The notes beneath the pieces were generated by a model, which worked only from the letters and a program-made list of their open reading frames with translations, was not told the origin of the DNA and did not search any database. Below are positions 1 to 5,192 of a stretch of 6,002 nt of DNA, in pieces (positions within the stretch are counted from its first letter, which is position 1; every line of letters starts with the position of its first letter). Source of the DNA: Bifidobacteriaceae bacterium (GTDB lineage Bacteria; Actinomycetota; Actinomycetes; Actinomycetales; WQXJ01); the NCBI GenBank assembly GCA_031268115.1, contig JAIRXV010000463.1, forward strand, positions 1-6,002, read 5' to 3'. Position numbers and translations under genes: made by a program.

Positions 1-1
1 G

Positions 2-664
2 CAGCCCCTAGGATTCCCTGGCGGCCCACCCGCCCAACCCCAACAAGGATTCCCCGGCGAAGCACCGAACCAGGGCACCCCACAGGGATTCCCGGGAGAC
101 CCGACAGGACAGCCACCCCAAGGATTCCCCGGCAGCGCACCCGCCCAAGGCCCACCCCAAGGATTCCCCGGAGCCGCACCCAATCAAGTCCCGCCCCAAG
201 GATTCCCTGGTAGCGCGCCCGCCCAACCCCCGCAGGGATTCCCGGCGGGCCCCGCCGGACAGCCACCGCAAGGATTCCCGCCCAACGGACCGACCCAGGC
301 ACAGGCCCCGCAAGGATTCCCCGGCGGCGCGCCCGCCCAACCCCCGCAGGGATTCCCGGGGGCCGCACCCAACCAAGGATTCCCGCCAGGCGGTCCAGCG
401 CGAGCCCCGCTTGGATTCCCTGCGGACCCGGCCGGGCAGCCACCCCAGGGATTCCCCGGGGCCGCTTCGGACCAACAGACTTCCCAGAGCTATCCACCGG
501 CCCAGGCGTATCAGCCGCCCACTAGTTTCGCCGCGGCGCCTGGGTCGCAAGAGGGGCAACCCGGTCCAAACCAGGAGCAGTCTCAATCCACGACCGGCGA
601 CCCTGCCCCTGACGGCCTTTTCGAGCGGCCCATCTTCCCGTCAAGCCCCCCTCCCCAGGGGTAG
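2..664 (+). CDS. Pro/Gly/Gln-rich GFP-repeat protein, C-terminal part (5' end outside window)
   Basis: The reading frame is open from the left edge to TAG at 662-664, giving 220 visible residues. I do not recognise the protein; no catalytic domain is visible. Residues 3 to about 158 are thirteen units built on QGFPG followed by variants of APAQPP, APNQ or PAGQPP. The tail, about residues 159-220, is non-repetitive, rich in Q/S/P, and ends in PIFPSSPPPQG. The strand choice is supported by variation between units, which falls mostly at third positions of this frame (CAA/CAG, CCC/CCG/CCT, GGC/GGA/GGG/GGT). In the antisense frame the same changes would swap Gly and Arg. Unit spacings are all multiples of three, and the stop is followed by a strong terminator. 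No transmembrane segment or sortase motif is visible. By inference it is a disordered tail of a larger protein, perhaps a membrane or envelope protein; the function is unknown. Composition this biased makes homology calls unsafe. Confidence 0.8.
   Translation, partial: QPLGFPGGPPAQPQQGFPGEAPNQGTPQGFPGDPTGQPPQGFPGSAPAQGPPQGFPGAAPNQVPPQGFPGSAPAQPPQGFPAGPAGQPPQGFPPNGPTQAQAPQGFPGGAPAQPPQGFPGAAPNQGFPPGGPARAPLGFPADPAGQPPQGFPGAASDQQTSQSYPPAQAYQPPTSFAAAPGSQEGQPGPNQEQSQSTTGDPAPDGLFERPIFPSSPPPQG
8..475 (+). repeat. Thirteen in-frame GFP coding repeats, about 36-39 bp period
   Basis: GGATTCCC-type cores encoding G-F-P begin at 11, 47, 86, 122, 161, 200, 236, 272, 314, 350, 377, 413 and 449. Spacings are 36 bp seven times, 39 bp three times, and 42 and 27 bp once each. 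The first and twelfth units read LGFP; the rest read QGFP. Every spacing keeps frame, which points to selection on protein length changes. Three recurring unit types (APAQ, APNQ, P-T/A-GQPP) suggest higher-order duplication. The spacers between cores are coding and related to each other, so this is not a CRISPR array. Confidence 0.9.
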
Positions 665-713
665 CGGACCCCATCGGGTCGGTCGCCCGGTGAGCCGAAT
701 CGCCAGTCAGAAT

Positions 714-755
714 GCAAAACACCGAGAAGGGCCTTCGCCCTTCTCGGTGTTTTGC
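714..755. terminator. Bidirectional intrinsic terminator between convergent genes
   Basis: A perfect 19-bp inverted repeat has arms at 714-732 and 737-755 and a 4-nt CTTC loop. The GC-rich core (CCGAGAAGGGC) is flanked by AAAA on the left arm and TTTT on the right arm, so either strand's transcript has a stem followed by a U-tract. Pairing can extend to 710 and 759 through one T-G wobble. It lies 50 nt past the stop of the + strand repeat gene and 63 nt past the stop of the - strand reductase gene, so it should end transcription from both sides. Confidence 0.92.
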
Positions 756-789
756 GTTCGCGTTCCCGCCGAGTGCCGAATGCGAACGC
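754..789 (+). other. Secondary hairpin overlapping the terminator foot
   Basis: Arms at 754-765 and 778-789 can form a 12-bp stem in + strand RNA, with one G-U pair (G762-U781) and a 12-nt loop. In the opposite transcript that pair becomes a C-A mismatch. The left arm shares two bases with the right foot of the 714-755 terminator. It has no U-tract of its own. It may be a backup 3' structure or protect RNA ends; its function is not demonstrated. Confidence 0.45.
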
Positions 790-817
790 CGAGGCACGCC
801 CCTTCTCGGGAAGCTAC

Positions 818-1651
818 TCAGTTGATGTCATCCGGATCGGCGGCCAGCCTCACTCCAGTGTCGAGGCCGTCGATGGCGCTCAACTCCGCGGCTGTCAGTT
901 CAAAGTCGAAGATTTCAAGGTTCTCAACCATATGGGCCTTAGAGGCCCCCTTGGGGATCGCGATCGTTCCATTCTGGATGTGCCACCGCAAGATCACTTG
1001 GGCTGGCGACTTGCCGTGTGCGGTCGCCGCGTCGACGATTGGCGCGAACTCGTCCAGTGCGAAACGGCCCTGACCGAGGGGCCCCCACGCCTCGGCACGG
1101 ATCCCGTGCGCGTCCATGTACGTCCGCAATTCGCGCTGCGCAAATCGCGGATGCAACTCCACCTGGTTCAGCGCAGGGGTTACGTCTGTTTCTTGCGCCA
1201 GACGCTCAAGGTGGGGGATTGAGAAGTTGGAGACGCCGATGGCCCGTGCGGTGCCGTCGGCCAAGAAGCCCTCGAACTGGCGCCACGCGGAAACGAACTT
1301 ATCATTGGCCGGCATGGGCCAGTGGATGAGATACAGATCGACGTACCCCGTGCCGAGAGCGTCGAGGCTCCGGTGAAATGCGCCGTTGACATCACCCGAC
1401 TTGTGGTGATCGTTGCGGAGCTTGGTGGTGACAAATATCTCTTCTCGTGGCACCCCTGAAGCGCGTATCGCGGCGCCGACTTCCGCTTCATTGTCGTAGC
1501 CGGTGGCGGTGTCGAGGTGGCGATAGCCGGTCTCAAGAGCGTCTTCGACCACGGCCTGGGTCCGAGCGGGATCCACGAGGAACACGCCGAACCCGAGCTG
1601 CGGGATCTCGGAACCTTGATTTAGGCGGATGCGAGGAACAAGATCAACCAT
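818..1651 (-). CDS. Aldo/keto reductase (AKR5-like, 2,5-diketo-gluconate reductase type)
   Basis: The product is a 277-residue cytosolic NADPH-dependent oxidoreductase of the (beta/alpha)8-barrel AKR superfamily, predicted to reduce aldehydes or ketones to alcohols. All four catalytic tetrad residues are present: D47 (HLDTA), Y52 (GYDNE), K77 (VTTK) and H110 (LIHWP). Other family signatures are IPQLGFG near 16-22, GVSNF 139-143, NQVELHP 162-168 and the cofactor-binding region with IPKG 232-235, where many relatives have IPKS. Length fits AKR5 members such as corynebacterial diketogluconate reductase; the true substrate cannot be read from sequence. I chose ATG at 1651 because MVDLVPRIRLNQ aligns with the usual family start. 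An in-frame GTG at 1693 would add 14 residues including RRRR, which is atypical. The GGAAGGGAG tract lies about 20 nt before the ATG, further than ideal, so the start is not certain. The gene converges on the repeat gene and appears monocistronic. Confidence 0.93.
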   Translation of the reverse strand: MVDLVPRIRLNQGSEIPQLGFGVFLVDPARTQAVVEDALETGYRHLDTATGYDNEAEVGAAIRASGVPREEIFVTTKLRNDHHKSGDVNGAFHRSLDALGTGYVDLYLIHWPMPANDKFVSAWRQFEGFLADGTARAIGVSNFSIPHLERLAQETDVTPALNQVELHPRFAQRELRTYMDAHGIRAEAWGPLGQGRFALDEFAPIVDAATAHGKSPAQVILRWHIQNGTIAIPKGASKAHMVENLEIFDFELTAAELSAIDGLDTGVRLAADPDDIN

Positions 1652-1703
1652 GATGTGGCGGCGGCGCCGCACTCCCTTCCATTCGGGTGGCACAACGATT
1701 TAG

Positions 1704-1717
1704 TGTAATCGATTGCA
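1704..1717. promoter_or_regulatory. LacI/GalR-type operator candidate upstream of the reductase
   Basis: The 14-bp dyad TGTAATCGATTGCA fits TGnAAnCGnTTnCA, the central-CG pattern typical of LacI/GalR-family operators (PurR and CcpA sites are of this general type). Only one symmetric pair departs from a perfect palindrome. It lies 53 nt upstream of the chosen reductase ATG, in the gap between two - strand genes. On the - strand it overlaps TACACT (1707-1702), a possible -10 hexamer, although no convincing -35 stands 16-18 nt away. Repression by sugar- or nucleoside-responsive LacI proteins is an inference; no regulator gene is in the window. Confidence 0.45.
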
Positions 1718-1739
1718 AGACGATGCTACCAGGTGGGGT

Positions 1740-1783
1740 TGCGTTCCCGAGGCCCGGTTGTGCAAGTTGGCCCCGGGAACGCA
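1740..1783. other. Large imperfect stem-loop in intergenic gap
   Basis: TGCGTTCCCG at 1740-1749 is the exact reverse complement of 1774-1783. After one A/C mismatch the stem continues as GGCC (1751-1754 with 1769-1772), leaving a 14-nt loop. No gene or ribosome-binding site accounts for it. It is the first of three consecutive stem-loops in this gap. It could be a structured RNA element, a processing site or a protein-binding dyad. Confidence 0.5.
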
Positions 1784-1794
1784 CCTGTACCCCT

Positions 1795-1808
1795 TAGCCC
1801 GCAGGCTA
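1795..1808. other. Small tetraloop hairpin in intergenic gap
   Basis: TAGCC (1795-1799) and GGCTA (1804-1808) form a 5-bp stem around a CGCA loop. It is weak alone but sits between the two larger stem-loops at 1740-1783 and 1813-1860 and may stack with them. Chance occurrence is quite possible. Confidence 0.3.
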
Positions 1809-1812
1809 CAGA

Positions 1813-1860
1813 AGAGACCCCTTGGGGGTGGCCCAGGCCACCCCCAAGGCATTCGTCTCT
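1813..1860 (-). terminator. Likely terminator of the secreted-protein gene
   Basis: A perfect 14-bp inverted repeat (1820-1833 with 1836-1849) is centred on CA, so the real stem is about 12 bp with a 6-nt loop. The stem core is GGGGGTGG/CCACCCCC. An outer pairing, AGAGAC (1813-1818) with GTCTCT (1855-1860), closes over a short internal loop. The structure begins 63 nt past the TAG of the 796-residue gene. The - strand sequence after it, TCTCTTCTGT, is U-rich but not a clean U-run, as is common for terminators in high-GC bacteria. Confidence 0.65.
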
Positions 1861-1922
1861 GTATTGTCCGGCGATATCGGCCGAACGGAGGCCGCTGGAT
1901 CGCCGCACTCATACGGCTAGCG

Positions 1923-4313
1923 CTACCAGCGCGCCCGCTTCGAAACCGATGCGCGGACGACCTTCTTGTAGCCAGCCTTGGTCGCTGTGACTTTGACGTT
2001 GATCCGTTTCCCGGCGTCAGCCGCCTTGAGCACGTAAGTCACCCTCGTTGCCTTGGCGATCCTCTTGCCGTCCCGGTACCACTGGTACTTCTTCTTCGCA
2101 CCGGCGGTCCACTTCGTGGCACTGGCCTTTAGGGTCCGGCCAACTTTGGTGACCCCAACCAGCTTGGGGCGAGTGGTTTTCAGGGCACCGGTCTTTGCGA
2201 CAGTTTCCGCCGATGTCACGACAGTCGGTGCTTGACCCACCGGGGTAGCGGTCAGCCGAACCGAGATCTTCTTTGCCCGGTCGGCCGCCTTCAGTGTGTA
2301 GGTGGCGGCGTTCGCGTTCGCGATGGCAGCGCCACCGCGAAGCCACTGGTACGAATACGCGATGGTTGGGACGGGCGATGAGGCCACCACCCGAGCCGTC
2401 AGTACCCGACCGACTCGGGCATCTCCGGATACGCCGAGAAACAGAGTGACCAAGCCCTGTCCAGTTGTCACAACGCCCGTGGCCCAGCTTCCGACATCCG
2501 TTGGGAGGACGGGATTGCTATCGAGTGGGACCATGCTCTGGCCGCCATTTTGGCCGCCAGTGTCGCTGCCGCCCCCAGTTCCATTACTGCCGCCGGTTCC
2601 ATTGCCGCCATCGGTTCCGTCGCCGCCGGTCTTACCGTCGCCGCCATCGGTTCCGTCGCCGCCGGTACTTCCGTTGTTATCGCCCGGGCTGTCGTCGTTG
2701 CCTCCGCTGTGGTCGAGCGGCACGGGAATCCTAACGCCGGTCGATTCCCGGCTGGTCGACTCAAGGCCGGGCCCACTGCCAGTAAGCCGAACGCTCAGGG
2801 TGGTGCCGACATCGGCGGCGGCCACGACATAGGTAGCGCCGTGGCTGCCGCCAATCGCCACGCCATCACGAAGCCAGTAGTAGCTGAACGAGGGCTGCGG
2901 AACCCAGGCGCCGGGGTCAGCCGTCAGGGTGGAGCCCACCGCCGGCGTGCCAGCGATGGCGGGAGTACCAGCCACCGCGAAGGGCAGCAACTGGCCCCCG
3001 GAGCTGGCACCGGCCACTGTCACAACCAAATTGAGCAGGGTCCAAACGCCGCTGCCGTTGCCCACTAGGAGCGGGTAGGTGGCGTCGGCGGGTGCTGTGT
3101 TGGCGGGGAACTCGACCGGCAGCGCGGCCGCTGTCGCACTGCGCAAAGCGCTACCGCTCCCGGCGATTTCCACGGCCCGGCCGTCCGCGAACGCCTTGAC
3201 CTGAACGTTTGTTAGGCCGGTACCCGTCAACGGCAGCGTGAACTTTCCCCCGCCCGAAGGCAAGCGAACGGGCGAACTCAAAGTGGCCGTGGCAGCGAGA
3301 GCTGCCGGAGCCGCCTCTCCGTCGGCATTGCTCGGATCGAGGATCACGACAGTCGCGCCGGGCTCGACAATGAAGTCATCCTCGACGGCGAATTGACCCT
3401 TGCGATCATCGATGATCAGCGTGCCGCCCTCTTGGACTTCGATGTTGTCGAACACCACGTCAGTCGAAGTGTTCGAGGTGCCGTCCAGGGTAACGGTCGT
3501 GGTCTCGCCGTTCTGAACCAGGAGCTTTCCAACTCGAACGCCAACCCCGCCGTCGCGTTTGATCACGTTCAGCGAATTGGCTTTCAACGTGCCATGCACC
3601 CGCAGGTCAGCACCGCCGGCAGCGCCCGCGCGACCTCCCTCCCGGCGGAAGGTTTGATCGGGATTGAAGGACGACTCGCCGAGTGTTCCGCGTAGACCCG
3701 AGCGAACGAGGATCTCGCCGCTCACTACCAAGGCGTTGGGGAAATACCGGATCGAAGCGTTGACGTCGGTTCGCCAGAACTCCGCGATGGCCGACCCGCC
3801 AGCGCCGCCGGCCCCGCCAGCGTTGATTGCTGCGCAGCCACCGGATCCCCCGTCACCGCCGACGACAGCGAGGCTAGGAGCGGTGGTCGCCTCGGACGCC
3901 GAATGGCCGTAAGTGCCGCTGCCGCCCGGGCCGCCAGTGCGGTCGGACTGCCCCAGCCCGGCCGGACCATCAGTCTTGACGGAGCCTATGTAATAGCCGC
4001 CCTTGGCGCCTAAGCCGCCTTCGCCGTCGTCGCCGACCTGATCCGGATCCGGGCCGTTCGTGCCGTTCGTGCCGGCCAGCCCGGCCGTGAGCGGAGGGAG
4101 CGATACGTCAACTTGGCCAGTGCGCCCGCCCTCCCCGCCGGAGCCAGCGGGATAGGTGGCGTTACCAAGACTGCCGCCTCCGCCGCCCCCGCCACCGCCA
4201 AACACGACGATGGTCTGATCGGGCAGGGCGTTGGCCGTTGGGATGGCAGCAACAAACCCCAGGGCCAAGGAGAGTGACCCTGCGATACAAGTCAAACTTG
4301 CAAGTCTCTTCAT
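1923..4313 (-). CDS. Secreted glycine-rich protein with three Ig-like repeats
   Basis: The product is 796 residues and no enzyme motif is visible. A Sec signal peptide spans 1-29: basic MKR, a hydrophobic core, then TANA before LPD, fitting AxA cleavage. Residues 39-175 are Gly-rich, with a nine-Gly run at 39-47 and many GG motifs, resembling Gly-rich surface or fibre domains. Residues about 180-440 are beta-rich (for example LRVHGTLKANSL and NIEVQEGGTLIID), possibly beta-helical, though that fold is inferred. Ig-like repeats lie near 446-528, 626-706 and 715-793, each with VG-x-T/V-L, a Y-x-W-hydrophobic/Y-R core and an AAD...hydrophobic-VR/VK end. A Gly/Asp/Thr/Asn linker spans 536-593. There is no LPXTG motif, C-terminal membrane anchor or lipobox. 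The last repeat is extremely basic and ends in KRARW. ATG 4313 is fixed by the signal peptide and by AAGGA 7 nt upstream. By inference it is a cell-surface or matrix protein held non-covalently. Confidence 0.9.
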   Translation of the reverse strand: MKRLASLTCIAGSLSLALGFVAAIPTANALPDQTIVVFGGGGGGGGGSLGNATYPAGSGGEGGRTGQVDVSLPPLTAGLAGTNGTNGPDPDQVGDDGEGGLGAKGGYYIGSVKTDGPAGLGQSDRTGGPGGSGTYGHSASEATTAPSLAVVGGDGGSGGCAAINAGGAGGAGGSAIAEFWRTDVNASIRYFPNALVVSGEILVRSGLRGTLGESSFNPDQTFRREGGRAGAAGGADLRVHGTLKANSLNVIKRDGGVGVRVGKLLVQNGETTTVTLDGTSNTSTDVVFDNIEVQEGGTLIIDDRKGQFAVEDDFIVEPGATVVILDPSNADGEAAPAALAATATLSSPVRLPSGGGKFTLPLTGTGLTNVQVKAFADGRAVEIAGSGSALRSATAAALPVEFPANTAPADATYPLLVGNGSGVWTLLNLVVTVAGASSGGQLLPFAVAGTPAIAGTPAVGSTLTADPGAWVPQPSFSYYWLRDGVAIGGSHGATYVVAAADVGTTLSVRLTGSGPGLESTSRESTGVRIPVPLDHSGGNDDSPGDNNGSTGGDGTDGGDGKTGGDGTDGGNGTGGSNGTGGGSDTGGQNGGQSMVPLDSNPVLPTDVGSWATGVVTTGQGLVTLFLGVSGDARVGRVLTARVVASSPVPTIAYSYQWLRGGAAIANANAATYTLKAADRAKKISVRLTATPVGQAPTVVTSAETVAKTGALKTTRPKLVGVTKVGRTLKASATKWTAGAKKKYQWYRDGKRIAKATRVTYVLKAADAGKRINVKVTATKAGYKKVVRASVSKRARW
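2604..2666 (-). repeat. Two 27-bp direct repeats, 36-bp period, in the Gly/Asp linker
   Basis: Identical 27-bp segments occupy 2604-2630 and 2640-2666, separated by 9 bp. They encode TGGDGTDGG twice (residues 550-558 and 562-570) in the flexible linker before the second Ig-like repeat. The identity at the DNA level suggests a recent in-frame tandem duplication of 12 codons and a linker length that may vary between strains. Confidence 0.85.
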
Positions 4314-4320
4314 CTCTTAA

Positions 4321-4325
4321 TCCTT
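4321..4325 (-). promoter_or_regulatory. Ribosome-binding site of the secreted-protein gene
   Basis: AAGGA on the - strand lies 7 nt before ATG 4313, good Shine-Dalgarno spacing. Together with the signal peptide that begins exactly at this ATG, it settles the start. Confidence 0.8.
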
Positions 4326-4370
4326 CGGTGAGGTGGTTGATGGGAAGCACCGAATAGGTCAGGCGAGATG

Positions 4371-4399
4371 AAGATATCCCTGTTAGGCGCTCCGCGCAA
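4371..4399 (-). promoter_or_regulatory. Probable promoter of the secreted-protein gene
   Basis: On the - strand TTGCGC (4399-4394) and TATCTT (4376-4371) are separated by exactly 17 nt, resembling a housekeeping-sigma -35/-10 pair. A start about 7 nt past the -10 would give a leader of roughly 50 nt before ATG 4313. The position in the 143-nt gap after yggS suggests the secreted protein can be expressed independently of the upstream operon. I see no clear terminator for yggS in this gap, so read-through is also possible. Confidence 0.5.
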
Positions 4400-4456
4400 G
4401 CCGGCGAATCGAAGCGGATCGCCCGGCCAGGGTCAAAACGGGTTCCGACCTGGTGT

Positions 4457-5191
4457 TTAGCCGCCTGCGGCCGGGTTTGTGGTTGGGCGCGCTCCGAACA
4501 CTGCGCTGCCCAGGCGCACCATTGTGGCTCCCTCGGCGATGGCGACCTCCAGGTCTGCGCTCATTCCCATCGAGAGCTGAGACGCCGATCCCAGCCCTCC
4601 CCTCACGGCCGTGTCCCGGATCTTCCGCAGCGTCTCATAGGAGCGTGCCACCGCACGGATGTCGGACGAGTTCAGACCAACGGTCATGAATCCGCTCACC
4701 GTCACGTTGGCAAGCTGCTGGACCTGGGCGGCTAAGTCGGCCGCCATCGGCGGCCCACAGCCGAACTTGGTTGGCTCGCCGGACGTGTTGACCTGGATCA
4801 TTACCGCAAGCGGCCCCAGCGCGATGGCGGATAGTCTTTGCGCCAGTCGAAGGTCCGCGACGGTTTGGATACAGCCGGCGTATTGGAGTGCAGCTCTTGC
4901 CTTGTTCCGTTGAAGGGGCCCGATCAAGTGCGCCTGGTGCGGTGTATCGGCCAGTGCCGCGGCCTTCGCCACTAGTTCCTGGACCCGGTTTTCGCCGATG
5001 AGGCGGGCCCCCGCTTCCATCGCCGCTTCGATCAGTGGGACTGGGACTGTCTTGGTGGCGAGCAGCAGCGACACCTCGCCCTGGGCCCTCCCGGAGCGGG
5101 CCGTTGCCTCGGCTATGCGCTCACGAGCCGCGTCGAGGCGGCCGCGGATCGAGTTTGCCGATTCTTCGTCTAGCGCCTCTGGGGTCGTCAC
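4457..5191 (-). CDS. yggS: YggS/PLPBP-family pyridoxal phosphate homeostasis protein
   Basis: The product is 244 residues from GTG 5191, within the family's usual range. It is a cytosolic PLP-binding single-domain TIM barrel related to the N-terminal domain of alanine racemase; the family buffers PLP and affects amino-acid and vitamin B6 balance but has no known catalytic activity. Signatures, numbered from this start, are the PLP lysine K47 (LLATKTVP), GENRVQE 66-72, HLIGPLQRNK 88-97, IQVNTSGEPTKFG 132-144, GFMTVG 167-172, LSMGMSADLEVAI 206-218 and the phosphate-binding RLGSAVFG 226-233. GTG 5191 was preferred because it lies 1 nt after the TGA of the upstream stress-protein gene, implying coupling. 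An upstream GTG at 5230 would add 13 atypical residues and overlap that gene by 38 nt. No strong Shine-Dalgarno precedes 5191; only GGGATGGG is near. In Actinomycetota this gene usually sits near ftsZ and sepF; here it does not. Confidence 0.93.
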   Translation of the reverse strand: MTTPEALDEESANSIRGRLDAARERIAEATARSGRAQGEVSLLLATKTVPVPLIEAAMEAGARLIGENRVQELVAKAAALADTPHQAHLIGPLQRNKARAALQYAGCIQTVADLRLAQRLSAIALGPLAVMIQVNTSGEPTKFGCGPPMAADLAAQVQQLANVTVSGFMTVGLNSSDIRAVARSYETLRKIRDTAVRGGLGSASQLSMGMSADLEVAIAEGATMVRLGSAVFGARPTTNPAAGG

Positions 5192-5192
5192 C

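Noticed and set aside
11..475. CRISPR-like regular repeats
   Set aside because: The repeat core is short, variable and in-frame; the intervening sequence is related between units and coding; no cas genes are present.
8..586. Long antisense open frame over the repeat gene (GES/RES-rich)
   Set aside because: It shares codon boundaries with the + frame, and third-position changes that are synonymous on + would be Gly/Arg changes here. It is a mirror of the GFP repeats.
1700..1912. Small open frames in the gap between the reductase and the secreted-protein gene
   Set aside because: They run through the inverted repeats on both strands with no convincing RBS; open frames are expected by chance in GC-rich DNA.
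2302..3068. Overlapping + strand open frames opposite the secreted-protein gene
   Set aside because: Their products are low-complexity reflections of the Gly/Asp linker and Ig-like codons; the - strand gene has a signal peptide, RBS and domain repeats.
4281..4313. Lipobox at the early Cys (C9) of the secreted protein
   Set aside because: Residues before C9 are S-L-T, which does not fit L-[AS]-[GA]-C, and it lies too close to the N-terminus; the AxA site at 27-29 fits better.
4314..4456. Terminator for yggS in the 143-nt gap
   Set aside because: I found no stem-loop with a convincing stem outside the coding end; only a promoter-like pair and the RBS are supported here.
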